Positions 11,466 to 24,630 of a stretch of 64,000 nucleotides of DNA are shown here, piece by piece. How positions within the stretch are numbered: the stretch's first letter is position 1; the number at the start of each line of letters is the position of its first letter. Made by a program: the position numbers and the translations under genes. This stretch comes from Branchinecta lynchi (lineage: Eukaryota > Arthropoda > Branchiopoda > Anostraca > Branchinectidae): positions 19,716,212 to 19,780,211 of the forward strand of contig JAKZAP010000021.1 in the NCBI GenBank assembly GCA_023053575.1, read 5' to 3'. The notes beneath the pieces were generated by a model. It was not told where the DNA came from and ran no database searches. It saw only the letters and a program-made list of their open reading frames with translations.

Positions 11466-12439
11466 TAAATAAATTGTCATTTTTCTTGGAAAAACTTCTA
11501 GCAAACTACATGTTTCTATTATTTCATTAGAAAAAAAAAGCTCCTTAGCAGTGGTTTGAGCTATTAAAACTTCAAAAATATTTAGTTTAAGAATTTCTGG
11601 AATTTTTTCAAGCAGAGCATCCACGTTTTCGTCAGTAGAAACTGTTGAAATTTCAAACTAAATATATTAGTCTGGCGCTGGTCTGGCGGTAACTTTAGTG
11701 CCAGTTTTTTACGTGGAGTCCTATTATGACATTAGGTTTTCCCTTAGGATACGTATAAGTCCTGTAGGCTAGAATAGCCTATAAATCCTATAATGATCTT
11801 TTTTGGAAAACACAACTTCTGAATTATCTTTAGAAGCTACTTTTTGAGCCGAGAACGATAAATCGGATAACACAGCACCTGTGAAGGTGACCGACATTTT
11901 GGCCTGTAAGGGCAATTTAGGCCTATAAAGACCAGCTCTATGAAAACATCACCCCGTGCACAACGAAACAAGCAAAACACAGGAAACCCGAAAGATTATA
12001 TATATATTTTTGTTTGTGGGCTATCGAATTAAATATTTCATATTTTTCTAAACTTATTAATATTTCTAAGAAATGCCTTAGAAAACAAGCAGATCCTGTT
12101 TTTGTGTTGACGGTAATTTGTGTCGGTAAAGTGTCAACCACACTAGCCTACTTTGTTTTTAGCATTCCATTAGGAAGACAGGCCTCTTGCCAATCTTTAA
12201 AATACTTTAACAAAAATTTGCTGAGAATTATTATTAACCAAAATTAGGAACTAAGGATATCGATTTAAAAATATAGCCTACATTGATAGTTAAAACAGAA
12301 TTTAATACTGACGATTACTTCATCTAAACAAAATGTATAGCCTGTCTTCCCTGTAGGCCCAAGTAATGGGTTTTTTAAGTAAAAAATCTGTTAGGTTCTT
12401 GTCGCCAACGTAATGCCATGCTTGCCCTTTTTTGGGAAG

Positions 12440-13620
12440 CTTTCGAACGCTGAAGCCGCTTACTCGCTAAACAACATCAGCCTTAGAAGACAAGAAGTTA
12501 GGTCTCGCACCACAAATCTTGGCCGGACGTTGTTCTCAACTATTGATCCCGCTTGCAACTGAGTTTTCTTTCACGACCAAAATATATTACTCTTCGTGGC
12601 AGCCACCAAGCGAAGCCATTCCTTCTACCCATCGCATTCATGCACGACTGGCTTAGTCATCAGGGCGAGCCGTTGGGTCTCCCATAATCTCTGACCCTTC
12701 CTAAAGACTAGTTGGTTCGAGGTCCGCATCGACCGTCAGAAGCAATGTCTTTCGTTGTCCCCCCCCCCCCGTTCACTTCTTCCACCCTGGGGGCGGGTGT
12801 GGGGGAGGCTCACTCGCGCCATAATTCGGACAGAGCAACATCTGGTCGTCGGAGTACGTGGACGAACCGTCTTAGTCCGTCTTAGGCTCTGATTGGGGTT
12901 GACAGAAGCGGTCGGTGCGATCTGCCAGTGTTTGAACTTCCCAATTACCTGTGATCCTCAGGTTTCATTTTCAGTATCGATCGCAGGCATCTATGGCAGA
13001 ATGCATTGAGTTCTCGTGCTTCTCCGGGTTTCAGTGGCGAAGCTTGGGGGCCATATAGAAGTATCGACAGGACAAGGCCTTCGTAGTCTGAGGCAATATT
13101 TAGTATGTTCTGTGCGCTTTCGACTTAATCAGCGAGAAGGTTTGAATCCTACGGTATGAAAAGGCTTGGGATGACTTCCATCCCAGTTTTGCTTATCCAT
13201 GATCCTTTACTATCGAATCAGTGACCTCCTTCATTCCCCGCTTAATTATGCCTTTCTTTGCTGAGTCGAATGCAGAAACAAAGTCGATGAAGAATTTCGT
13301 TGGTTCCTGTTGATGCTTGAAGCTGTGCTCAAGAATTTGGCAAAGTGAGAAGAGCTGGTCCTTGCAGCCCATGCTCGTTTTGAGACCCGCTTTGGTTTGG
13401 TCTTGTGCGTTTGTCTGAACTCTCTGAAGCTTTGCAGTAGGATAGCGGCAAAGACTTCTGCTGCACGTACTATCAGAAAGATACCACTGGAGTTTTTTAC
13501 AATCAGCCTTGTCACCATTCTTTTTAGAAGGGGAGGGGCCGAGGGGGTGGGCCTGATGGAGTTGCGCTAGCCTTCGGGGACGTATTCCAGATGTCAACGA
13601 TGATTTTGTAGAGGTATGGC
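12440..13620 (-). pseudogene. Decayed RTE-like non-LTR retrotransposon (reverse transcriptase relic)
   Basis: Read on the minus strand, one frame (13597 to 13193) carries KKNGDKADCKK, then QTKAGLKTSMGCKDQLFSL, then FIDFVSAFDSAKKG. These match the order of an RT fingers/palm region, with the motif-A aspartate in the IDFxxAFDS context. Further downstream (about 13096 to 12940) another frame gives SILLYGPQASP and NAFCHRCLRSILKM, typical of the RT thumb in this class. Stops and frameshifts separate the pieces. The catalytic YxDD block is not recognisable. It lies inside the foldback bounded by 11100 and 14380. Confidence 0.65.
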
Positions 13621-14029
13621 AGACGGGCTATTCTAACAGATCGTCTGCCATTTTTGTCTGATAGGGATAGTCATAGATTTCCTTTACAGCGAGCGGGCTG
13701 ACGACTGGAGTGTTCCTCTAGAAACATTAGCAGAAATACTGACAATTCTGTTTTCTTCTGAGCACCACCACATGCATGCGGTACACATCTTGAATGTTAA
13801 GGAACGCTGCCCACGTTATCGTTATATATTGCAACCCTCCCGTTCTTGTTTCCGTGAACCCCCACTGTAACGCACACGGGGCAGTTGTCACGGCTTAGAG
13901 TTAGAGCAAGTAGATTTATATGCGAATAGCCTATGAGATGCTGGAATTGAACTCTGAATTCAGCACAAAAAAATTACCTATGGGAGTGGGAAAAACTTGG
14001 TTTTCCGGAGACTTGTTCATTATAGGCTA

Positions 14030-14380
14030 TTCATTTCTAGGAAAAATAGGTAAGTTTAAAAAAATTAAAAATACACCATTCGATAGCCCCCCAAAAAAGA
14101 GGATTCAGAATATGTATAGTTTGTTTGATTTAAGTTTATGCTGTCAACCTAGGAAAATTATTTTTCTACAGTTGGTCTTTATAGGCCTAATCTGCCTTTA
14201 TAGGCGAAAAAGTCGGTGACGTACATCGGTGCGGAGTGGTGCGGTACGAGTTTCGTACTCAGCACACAAAGTTGGTATAGAAAAGTTCTTCAAACCTTCT
14301 GCAGCTCTCGTACTACCCCCCTTGAACGATACTGGTGCCTAGATCCCGGACTACGAGTTCGACCAGAAAATCGTAAATCC
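14030..14380 (-). repeat. Right arm of a 0.35-kb inverted repeat
   Basis: Inverse of 11100-11465: AAGTCGGTGACGTACATCGG, CTGCAGCTCTCGTACTACCC and CTATAGGCCTAATCTGCC-like blocks appear in reverse order and orientation. The open frame from about 13920 runs into the arm and is not credible as a gene. Confidence 0.7.
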
Positions 14381-14485
14381 TGTCACACTTGCATTACTTT
14401 CGCAGCTTAACGACCAGTTAAATTACACTTGCATACATAGCTTATCCTTTGCATATCAGGTCATACCGCTAGCTCCGAGTTCACG

Positions 14486-15415
14486 TTTTTGGGATCCCAA
14501 AACGTAAGTGGAGGGATACCTATGACATCGCAAAAGTTGTCCGTCTGTCCGTCTGTGCGCACTATAACTGTCGAAGGGAATTAGATATTTTGATGAAACT
14601 TGGTATGAGGGTTGTTTGGGTCAAGAGTAAGGTCGAGTTCGTAGATGGGCTCTATAGCCCCACATTTAGGGGTGGGGGTTTAAATTAAGGGGCGAATGAA
14701 ATATTTTTAAACATATAATGTGATAGTCGATTATGGGTAAGAAGACATGCTGAATACGATGGTGAAAACCATTTTGTCATCGGGCAAGTAGTTCGCCCGG
14801 AATCCGTCCGAAACCGGAAAGTTTGTTAAAAGTAAACGTTTTATTTGAAGTTGATTAGATGTTCGATTTAGGGGTAAGAAGATATGCTGAACACGATGGT
14901 GAAAACCATTTTTTTGCCGAACAAGTAGTTAGCCCGGAATCCGGCCAAAACCGGAAAGTCTGTTAAAAGTAAAAGTTTTATTTGAAGTTGATTAGATGTT
15001 CGATTTAGGGATAAGAAGACATGCTGAACACTTATATGATAAGTATTTTCTACCCGGACAACTTGTTCGCCCGGAATCAGGGCAAAACTGGAAAATTTGT
15101 TAAAAGCAAAAGTTTTATTTGAAGTTGATTAGATGACAGATTTAGGGGTAAGAAGATGCGCTGAATCTGTATATGACAACCTTTTTTTTTTACCGGGAGA
15201 TATAGGTCGTTCGGAATCCGGTTGAAACCGGATTTCTTTTAGAAGTTAAAGTTTTACTTGAAGTTGATAAGATGTTCTTTATACGGATAAGGAGATACGC
15301 TGAATTCGTTTCTGAACTTTTTTTTTTTGTGGACAAGTATATGGTAGTTCGTTCGCCATTGTCTGGATCAAATATTAGATTTTTGGGATCCCATCGAAAC
15401 CTTTGGTCTTGTTGT
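14486..15415 (+). mobile_element. GGGATCCC-ended minisatellite element, copy 1 (forward)
   Basis: The left end TTTTTGGGATCCCAAAACG is followed by a GTCCGTCTGTCCGTCTG stretch, then by imperfect tandem units of about 118 bp. Each unit contains GGGTAAGAAGACATGCTGAA, GCCCGGAATCCG and CCGGAAAGTTTGTTAAAAGT. The right end is GGGATCCCATCGAAACC followed by TTTGGTCTTGTT. No protein is encoded. Other copies lie at 18127 (forward), 24795 and 27924 (reverse) and 45385 (rearranged), with a solo right end at 36472. Confidence 0.7.
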
Positions 15416-15789
15416 TTCCTACTGCGAAGTTCCACCAGTTTCCCTAAGTGTCGCATGGTTGTGGCTCTCCGGCGCCGCGCACTGTGTCCCGAAAATAAAT
15501 TGAGATTGCTTAACTGCCTAGGTTGATAAGCTGTGGTTAGGGGTTTGCTTGTTTTGATTCATTAGTGCCGTGCAGAAGTTCAAACAGAGTTGCCACGTAT
15601 GCCGCGATTCTGAGGGAAATGCCGTATAAAATTTTGATTATACCGCATACCGCAATTATGCCGCGATATGGCTTTTTACACCGCTTTCGTTCCCGTACGT
15701 AGTTGTCGAACTTGAAATTGCCTGTCTTTTGTCTGGCAAGCAGAACGGAAATTTCGAAGCCGCTTTGATACACGGAAGTCGACTATGGA

Positions 15790-16194
15790 CCTTAATTACG
15801 GCAGCTTGTCCCGGGGAAGATTGGTTTTCACTATTTTCAGTAGTTTCCTTCAGACTTTTTACTGTAATTTGCTTTAAGTGCTATTTCCATGCCGTCTCCT
15901 GCAGGCTCATGTGCAGCCTGTAGCTATGGCTGACATTCACCAGCCTTTAAGAAAAATTAAGCATTCAAATAACCTCGATGCTGATGGCCTTTCTTACCGA
16001 TTTTTTGCTCATGACTTTCCCGCTCTACTTGAACATTTTACTTCAACGACTTTTCAGTTTGGTTCCGAAGAGGTATGGGTTGCTCCCATGCGATACGTTG
16101 TTCGGAGGGGCAGTATAACCACTCCATAGCAAAAGGACAGAGCCAGCCATACCATTTGTAAAATGGCGGGTCACAAATAAATTACTTACTTACT
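15790..16194 (+). mobile_element. Internally deleted LINE fragment with (TTAC)n tail
   Basis: The frame at about 15905-16010 reads IKHSNNLDADGLSYRFF, matching the DGLS block that precedes the fingers domain in Jockey/CR1-type reverse transcriptases. The sequence then jumps to an unrelated C-terminal stretch, an AAATAAA and a (TTAC)n microsatellite tail at 16182-16194. The palm domain is missing, so this is a deletion derivative rather than a working element. Confidence 0.5.
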
Positions 16195-16462
16195 ATTTTC
16201 AAAAGGCTATAGCTGTTATTCTAACCTTATGCGGTAAATGCTGAATTTCGTAGCATAAACTAAAAAAAAACAAAAAAAAAAAAACAGGTACCGTCTATAG
16301 GGTAGACAGCACGTGTTTTCTCACACTTACTCGGTTTTCACCACCAGGGGCGTAACGTATGTTGGGGGAGGGGGCAGATGTTTCTTCAGCCCAAGCTGAC
16401 TGTGAATCAAATTTGACGGTGCAAAACGGATAAGTCAGCTACATTTTCCGCGATTTTCCGTA

Positions 16463-18015
16463 AGAACAGTTGGTTTTTAGTGGAGTGCTCCTCGGAACAA
16501 TCCACTATTGCGAGCGCTGTAGCAGCTTTCGGTTTTCGGTAACTCGTGAACCAGTGCAAGTATCAAGTTCAAACTTGGTATACTAGTGGCTGTTCGAATA
16601 TAGTTGTGCCTTTTGGGGGTCCCAACCCCCACCCGGTTCAGGGGCAAATGGGTCCAGATTGCCCAGTGAATAATGTTCATAACTTGACTAGCACTGGACA
16701 CAGGACGATGAAATTCCTTGTACGTGTAGATCCTAGGGTTTTGAAATTGCTTTGAAAGTTTCACCTCCCTCACCCCCCCACGTTCATGGGCAACTGGGCC
16801 AAGATTGCCCAGGAGTAAAGTTTGTTACCCGTGACAGGAATCAACAGGTATCAAGTTCACACTTGGTATACAAGTGGGGAATTGGGGTCTAGTTGTGCCT
16901 TTTGAGGTCCCACCCCCCACCCCAACCCGGTTCAGGGGCAAATGGGCCCAGATTGCCTAGTGAATAAAGTTCATAACTTTACCAGAAGTGGACATAGGAC
17001 GATGAAATTCCTTAGACGTGTAGATCCTAGGGCTGGGAAATCAATTTTAAAGTTGCACCTCCCCCACCCACCCCGTTCATAGGCAACTGGGCCCAGATTG
17101 CCCTGGAGTAAAGTTAGTTAACCTTGCCAGGAATCAACAGGTATCAAGTTGAAACGCGGAAGGATTGTGAACATTGGGGTCTCTTTTTACTTTTTACGGG
17201 TCCCAGACCCCACCCCACTTGGTTCAGGGGCAATTGGGCCTAGATTGCCCATTTTTTTCATGTTTTTAATTAGACAATAACTGGAGATAAGGCGATGAAA
17301 TTCCTTTGTGCTTTTGGTTCATAGGGACCGGGGAGAGTTGAACCAAACCCACCCTCGCCGTTCATGGGCAAGTGGGCCCAAAATTGCACATGAAAAAAGT
17401 GTTTACCCGTTACTGGAATAAAACTCTAATCTGTATACTTCGGAAAAAAGAGGTGTCAATACGCATTTCGATGGGTCCCCCGCCTCCCGTTCATGGGCAG
17501 CTGGGCCCAGATTCCCATGAGCCAAGTTGATCTATGACAGGTCTCAAGTCCAAGTCTTGTATATCTGGGGAGATATGTCTATGGATGAGGATTTGGTGTA
17601 ACATCAACAAATAAGACGACGCGACGTACTTTAATCTTTAATGAAAAGTTGGAAACTTGACTGTTTTGTCATATGATCGATGATATGCCGTTCTTAATGA
17701 AGTGTGACAAAGGGGACATTAGTCTGCTATGAATTGGTGTATTGCACTTGTTATTACCTTGCTAATGGAAAAGGTATAAAGGGTGGGACTGGCAGGCACA
17801 CCACTCAGTAGTTCGAACAAATTCAACATTTCTTTGGATTTATACTGGCGGTTTGTTTAAATTTAAAGCTTTTAAAGGGGGGTGATTACAACGTTATTTC
17901 AATACTTGTTTGGTTATTGGGGAAGAGAAATCTCTTGGTTCTAAAGCTGTTTGTATGTAAATGTGATAAACATTTTACTTTTACACTCCACGTCTGAGCG
18001 CTTGCGCACTTGTTC
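16463..18015 (+). repeat. Left arm of a 1.5-kb inverted repeat
   Basis: It pairs with 22178-24270 in reverse orientation. Within it, about 300-bp units repeat GGTTCAGGGGCAAATGGG, GACGATGAAATTCCTT and TCATGGGCAACTGGG blocks at least three times (16630-17360). The segment 17690-18015 matches 22190-22540 inverted, ending at CACGTCTGAGCGCTTGCGCA. It preserves an unoccupied version (about 17675-17700) of the site where a LINE has inserted in the right arm. Confidence 0.8.
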
Positions 18016-18126
18016 GTTAAAATAATAGATTTTTTTTTTTAAAGAGTCAGATTTTCTGAAAATCAGACTTTTTTTTTTTTTTTTTTTTTATCAAAAAAGT
18101 TTTTTTTTGTTATAAAAAAGAGTCGG

Positions 18127-19085
18127 TTTTGGGATCCCAAAATGTAAGGGGAGGGATACCTATGACATCGCAAAAGTTGTCCGTCTGTCTGTGAGCACGA
18201 TAACTCTCGAAGGGAATGAGATATTTTTATGAAACTTGGTGTGAGGATTCGTTGGGTCAAGGGTAAGGTCCAGTTCTTAGATGGTCTCTACATTTAGGGG
18301 TGGGAGAGGGGGTTTCAAATTAAGGGGCACAAAAAAATATTTTTTAAAGCTATTGAGATAGTTGATTTAGGGGTAAGGAAACATGTTAAATCCAAATATG
18401 AAAGTTATTTTCTTGCCGGACAAGAAGTTCACCCGGAATCCGGCGAAGACCGGACACAAAATTTGTCGACCAATTTTCCGCTATAGCAGTCTCTACCCCT
18501 TTATTCTCAAATCATTATAGCTCTGCGGGCCTGGATGCCAATATTCGTTTGTTTATTCTATGAACGTCGGGAGAGACCTAGTGTAATCGAAGGTCGAAGG
18601 GGTTGATATAATAATGTTCAAACGAGGAAATAATCTTGTTCTAGCGAGGATGTTGTTCAATGAGGAATCACTGGTAAAATACAGGTCAATTTCGTAGATG
18701 GGTCCTTTAGTATTATCTTTAGAGGCAGAGGAGGGATTTCGAATTTGCGGTAAAAACATGTATGTTTTATAAGCAGATAAGATATTGATTGAGGGGGTAA
18801 GGAGGTCCGCTGAATCCATATCTGAACTTAGTTTTCTTGCTGGACAAATGGTGCATCACGAATTTGGCTGAAACTGGAAATTTAGTTGAAGCTCAAAGTT
18901 GTTCCTGAAACCGATTAGAGATTCGGTATCGGGGCAAGGAGACATGTGGAATCCATTTTTGAACTTTATTTTAACAGTAAAAATATTCAAGGAATCTGAC
19001 GAAGACTGAATGGCGAAGACATGACCCAATCGCTTGAATCAAATGCTAGATTTGTGGGATCTCATCAAAACCTTTGATATTGTTC
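18127..19085 (+). mobile_element. GGGATCCC-ended minisatellite element, copy 2 (forward)
   Basis: It begins TTTTGGGATCCCAAAATG, continues with the same GTCCGTCTGTCTGTGAGC and GAAACTTGGTGTGAGGAT blocks as copy 1, and ends near GTGGGATCTCATCAAAACC. The internal units are more decayed than in copy 1. A (T)n/(A)n-rich tract at 18030-18120 precedes it. Confidence 0.65.
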
Positions 19086-21480
19086 TGCAAGAAACAGTCG
19101 GTAAAAATGACCAACCATTCGGTAAATACCTTGCCCCGCCCACCAAACACTTTGGCTAGTAACGCCTCTGTTTACCACATAACATTGTTTACCCTTTCTC
19201 AAATTTTCCCGTATTTTGGTTGGAGGATACCGCGGAAATGCCACTTTCTGACGAGGCCGGCACAGCGAAGCGGTGCCAGTCGAGTTTTGAGTTCAAAGCA
19301 GGGGGTCATGTGTCCCTTCGCATGCAGACTTTCCTCGAAATTTAATTAAGAGTATGTTTTTTGTTACGTTGATTGACTGTTTAGTCTTCCATGTAACTGT
19401 ATAAGATCATGAAATAAAACATGAAACCGTACTGAAGTACTTTTCAAGAAGTACGTATTGCTTAATTAGATTTTTAGGAGAAGTACTTAATACTTGTATA
19501 ATTAAGTCATAACTTTTGCAGTAGGCTACTTGTCCTTGAGTAAGAAATAAAAGTTCTTGGCTATCCCTCTAGCAAATTTCAGATTCTCGTTTCAGGAGAT
19601 TTTAATTTCGGTGGACAAAAGGATAAGTTGTTAACCCTTAATAGAACTGTTGAAGTCCAGCATCAGAACCACACCTCTCTTGGGAGGTTTGGTACAGTCC
19701 TACGGTCCTCAAATTTGTGGCATGGTGCTCCGATGTCAGGGCGTGCCCCTCTGTTATTCTTATTTTTTTTTCATTTACTCCATTCTTGTTCAGTTTGAAT
19801 ATAACGGGCAGTAAAGAATATACGTATATACATACATTCATTATTGCAAGCAGGGAGTAAAGAAAGAACAGGGAAGGAAGAGGACAGCTGTTTCATGGGG
19901 AAAATTCAGGACTGAAACAGTAGTTACCGCAAAGACAGTAAATAAAGGTACACCTAGTCCATGAATAATTGCTATGAGTCTCTGTCGGCCAATTGAGGGT
20001 TTCCTTGAAGGTTTTACTTCTTGTAACGGGACTTCACACAAGAAAGCGATTTATTCCCTGTAACACAACTGGCCACGAGCTAAAGGTGAAACATGTCCCT
20101 AAGACTCCATACTTGGGGGGTGTGCAGCCAGTGCTTCCAGTTTCTTTTTGTTAAAATCAGGAACTGCTTCGACAAATCCGGAGATTGTCGCGAGATAATT
20201 TTAAGAAATAAGGGGGGGGGGAAATCGGGAGATAATTTTGAGAGATCGAGGGGGAAATGGGGAGTTTTAAAACCGTGATTATGTCTGACAAAGCAATTTT
20301 AGAGTTAGCTTTGTTACAAAAAAGGCATTGAGTAACTGCATTCAACTTGTTAGCAAGTAAAAATACTCATTTAATTCCCCATACTTGTAATTTATGACCG
20401 GTTTGATAGCAAGGATGAGAGTAAACTTCCAATCTCTTTACACCTCTAAAATTTAAAGGACACTTGGTGCTTTGAGGTTTAAATTTTAGAAACAGCACGG
20501 ATTTCTCTTACGAAATGGGCACGTCCGTCCGTGAGGAAATTGAAATTCCTTTGGAAACCTGACCTTTTATTACATTGGGGACAGTCAGCAGATCGAAAGT
20601 AGAGGGATTAAATCGTAACTTTTTCACTTTTCCAGCAATTTAGTTTAAATTGTGTCGAACCGATGTAAACTCTTCAAGATTCCCAGGATTATCCTAAATT
20701 ACTTCTCATACAGCCCTTTGAGCCCTTAGTTGTCAAAGCAACCATCAGGCGTCTGCAGGATCGTCGCAAGTGCATTTTCGTTGGGGGGAGGGGGGGGGGG
20801 TGCAGAGCCAAAATTTTAACCGAATCCTATAAATTGAGAATTCGAGCTTTAAATTATGAAACAGAAAGGATTACATAGGAAGAGTAGCATTTAAGGGCAG
20901 CATGAAAGACGATAAACCAACTATTAGGTGGTGTTTTGGCCCACTTGGAGAATATATTGCCGGGCTTGATTGCAGTAACAGCTTCTATCTATTATAGTCA
21001 ATAGAAAATTAAATCGGGTGCCGCAGCAGAAAATTTTTGAAATCCAATTTTTGTTGTTTCTTTAGGCTAAATTTAACTGCTTCTCTTACGAATTCTATCA
21101 TTTACCGTGTATTAAATACCGAGACTCTAAGAAGTTCCAGGAACCGGATGTAGTGACGTTCAGGCAGCAGCAGCAACTGTAGTCTCGTCAGTACTACCCA
21201 TAATCACATAAAAGGAGCTCTGCAGGCGAGATGTTTTTTGCTTTTTCGTGCCAAATTTAATTTCAATCCAGGTTTTACCTTTAATGTTTTGAAATCTCAG
21301 TTCTAAAATTGGCTTAAGACCCCAGCCAAATTTTGCGCCTTCTACAAAATAGAGAATATTACGAAAAGCTCTGCAGATGGAATTTTCTAAATAATTATGA
21401 TTAGATATTGTTTTGGAGATCCAAAATAAAAGTAAGGAATATCGATGACCTTTTGTCTGCGACCATTGCTTCACTCTACC
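19086..21480. other. Intergenic DNA, no supported gene
   Basis: A short block near 19090-19160 (CAGTCGGTAAA, TTTGGCTAGTAACGCCTC) repeats the sequence near 5465-5545. The remainder has scattered short frames with no conserved motif, a G run at about 20212 and another at about 20790. I see nothing else in it. Confidence 0.5.
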
Positions 21481-21489
21481 TCTTCCGAG

Positions 21490-21965
21490 TTTCGTGGTTA
21501 TTACCGAATCCTGGCAATTATAACGAATAAATTTCTGAATCCCAGTTATTATATCGAATAAGTTTAGACCGATAGCATGTTCGGGATTCTAAACTGTATC
21601 CCGGTTATTATACCGAATTATTTTGGTATCGAAAGACTACCGAACAATATTCATATTCGGTATACTTTCGTCGAAACTGGAACCAAAGTCGGGATTCGTG
21701 GTTTAACTACCTAATCCTGAAAATTATACCGAATAAATTACCGAATCCCAATCATGATACCGAATAGTTTTTAACCGATAGCTTATTCGGGATTCTGTGT
21801 AACTACCAAATCTCCATAAATATACCGAATAGTTCTGGCATCGAAAAATTACCAAAGGATTTCAGTACATTCTCTCACCAAATTTGTGACAACTACCAAA
21901 TACTGGCAATTATACCGAATCCCGACCATTATACCGAAAAGATTTGTACCGATAGCCGAAATTTT
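21490..21965. repeat. Short tandem repeats around ATTATACCGAAT
   Basis: Units containing ACCGAATCCC, AATTATACCGAATA and ATCGAAAGACTACC recur about every 60 bp with heavy divergence. No coding potential is visible. Confidence 0.6.
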
Positions 21966-22177
21966 ACTGAATCTTAAAAAGGTGGGTGGGGGGGAGGGAG
22001 CTGCACCCTCCACCCCCTTGCGACGCCCCTGGCCGTCAGTGTCATCGGGGGCGTCGCAAGCTCATTTTCAAGGAGGGGGGGGGGGGGTTGAGAGCCAAAC
22101 AAATTTTACGAATCTACCAGAAATTCTACCGAATCTCGAACCCTACAGTTTGAGCTTTGATTTGTTTGAAATTTTTA

Positions 22178-24270
22178 AATGCAACAAATGCGCAAGCGCT
22201 CAGACGTGGAGTGTAAAAGTAAAATGTTTATCACATTTATATACAAACAGCTTTAGAACCAAGACATTTCTCTTCCCCAATAACCGAACAAGTATTGAAA
22301 AAACCTTGTAATAACCCCCCTTTAAAAGCTTTAAATGTAAACAAACCGCCAGTATGAATCCATAGAAATGTTGAAGATCTTGCACGAATAGCATTTGTTC
22401 GAACACTGAATGGTCTGCCTGCCAATCCCACCCTTTAAACCTCTTGTTCATTAGCAAGGTAATAACAAGTGCACTGGACTAATTCGTAGCAGACTAACGC
22501 CCCCTTTGCCACAATTCATTAAGTACGGCATATCATCGATCCTACAACCCACACACAGGCACTTAAGGGGGACCTAGGAATTTATTCGCTTCGAAGGCAT
22601 AGGGTAGCTCAAATTATTAGATTTTGGCAGAAGATAGTTGGTTTGCCTGATGATAGGCTAGTTAAAGCAGCTTACATGGAAATGTTGAATTCGGGGAAAC
22701 CTAAATCATGGCCGTTTCAAGTTAAATCTATACTTGATGATGTTGGATTTTCTTATATATGGAATGGTGGTCTAGGCCCTCCGGAGCAAACTCCAGCCCT
22801 TTTGAATGAAATATTGAGAGTTTTTGAAGACCAGGAAAAACAAAAGTGGGTTGGTATAATATCTTCATCGGAAACCCTGTTAAATTACAGAAAGATTAAA
22901 ACAGTGTACGAATCTGAGTTTTATTTTAAGCTTAATTTGCCTGCTACTTATTTGAGGTACTGGATCCAATTGAGAGCTAATTGTCTACCACTGCACGGTA
23001 GAAATAAAGTTTTTGATAGGAAGGCGAGAATCCCAAATAGGAATTATTCATGCCCTCTGTGTGGACGAGAAGAGGAGGACATTGGTCATTTCTTGAGTCG
23101 GTGCCAAGAGCTTTCAAGCATCCGTAGGGAGGTTTTTGGGGTTGCGCTCCCCCTACTCCCTGGTATTCTGAAGTGTACTTCTGCTCAATCTATTAGTAGG
23201 GTTGGCCGTTACATAAGTAGAGCGTTGGAAGCTAGAAAGATTTTTGTTGATTAGATTAATTATCCTTTTTCCGTGTATATGTATCTTTTTGTGTTGAACG
23301 TGTATATGGCCCTCGGGCTTTTTTCAATACAATTATTATTATTATTATTATGACAAAACAGTCCAGTTTCCATCTGTTCATTAAAGATTAAAGTACGTCG
23401 CGTGTTGATGTTACACCAAATCTGCATCAATAGATATATCTCCCCAAATATACAAGAGTCATAGACAAACTTAACTCATGGGAAATCCGAGAACAGCTGC
23501 CCATGAACGGGAGGGGGGATCGGGACCCATCAAAATGCGTATTTACACCTTTTTTCTTCAAGTATACGAGCTTAGAGTTTGATTCCAGTCACGGGTCAAA
23601 AACCTTTTTCATGGGCAATTTTGGGCCCACTTGCCCATGAACGGGGAGGGTGGGAGTGGTTCAACTCTCCCCGGTCTCCATGATCCTACAGCACAAAGGA
23701 ATTTCATCGCCTTATCTCCACTTATTGTCAAATTAAAAACATTAAAAAATGGGCAATCTGGGCCCAATTGCCCCTGAACCAAGTGGGGGTGGGGTTGGGG
23801 ACCCGCAACAAGTAAAAAGAGACCCCAATGCTCACAATCTTACCAAGTTTCAACTTGATACCAGTCGACTCCTGGGAAGGGTAACGAACTTTACTCCTGG
23901 GCAATCTGGGCCCAGCTGCCCATGACGGTGTGGGTGGGGGAGGTACAACTTTAAAAGCAATTTCCCAGCCCTAGGAGCTACACGTCCAAGAAATTTCATC
24001 GTCTTATGTCCAGTTCTGGTCAAGTTATGAACATTATTCACTGGGCAATCTGGGCCCATTTGCCCCTGAACCGGTTGGGTGTGGTGGTGGGACCTCCAAA
24101 AAGCACAACTACACCCCAATACCCACAAGTATACCAAGTTTGAACTTGATACTTGCATCGTTCACGAGTTATGAGCTCCACAAAATATGGTGAAAACCGA
24201 AAACCGAAAGCTGAAAGCTGCTACAGCGCTCGCAATAATGGATTGTTCCAAGGAACACTCCCCTAAAAAT
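22178..24270 (-). repeat. Right arm of the 1.5-kb inverted repeat, interrupted by a LINE
   Basis: Inverse of 16463-18015. The two parts, 22178-22543 and about 23350-24270, are continuous in the left arm and are separated here only by the LINE fragment at 22544-23350. The outer end (CTGCTACAGCGCTCGCAATA near 24220) matches TATTGCGAGCGCTGTAGCAG near 16507 on the left. Confidence 0.8.
22544..23350 (+). mobile_element. 5'-truncated non-LTR retrotransposon, C-terminal zinc-knuckle region
   Basis: A 203-codon frame (22643-23254) contains LRYWIQLRANCLPL and CPLCGREEEDIGHFLSRC, a CxxC-H-C knuckle typical of the C-terminus of LINE ORF2 proteins, followed by RREVFGV. A short 3' UTR ends in a (TTA)n tail at 23332-23350. 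Comparison with the intact left arm fixes the insertion between ATATCATCGATC and ATGACAAAAC. I see no target-site duplication. The RT and endonuclease domains are absent. Confidence 0.75.
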
Positions 24271-24469
24271 GAAACGTATTAAGTACAATTAGCAATACTA
24301 ATGGGCAGCACGAAAACCGAGATTAAACTGAGAGCCCCATGCAAAAAGTTTTAAGTTCGCATTTCGCAGAATTGTCTACCATGCAAATTCTGGCTTTTAA
24401 CCTTAGTCAAACCCTAAGATCCCAAGGATTTCCAGAAATATTCAGACCGGAGAGAGCGAGGCTCTCTCC

Positions 24470-24630
24470 GCTATATATTTATATATTTATACTCTATATA
24501 TTTATATTTATATATTTATTATATTTTTATATATATTTATATAGCCTACTATATATATTTATATATATATCTGATATATATTTATATGTATATTTGATAT
24601 ATATTATACTATATTTTAATATAGTCCAAG
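24470..24630. repeat. AT-rich microsatellite (TATATTTATA)n
   Basis: Nearly pure TATATATTTATATATTTATA-type repeats interrupted by a short TAGCCTACTA. The Tyr/Ile-rich frame across it is a low-complexity artefact. Confidence 0.85.

Noticed and set aside
16477..24158. Frames within the GGGCAAATGGGCCCAG repeats as genes
   Set aside because: The same frames recur in every tandem unit and in the inverted arm, so they are repeat artefacts.
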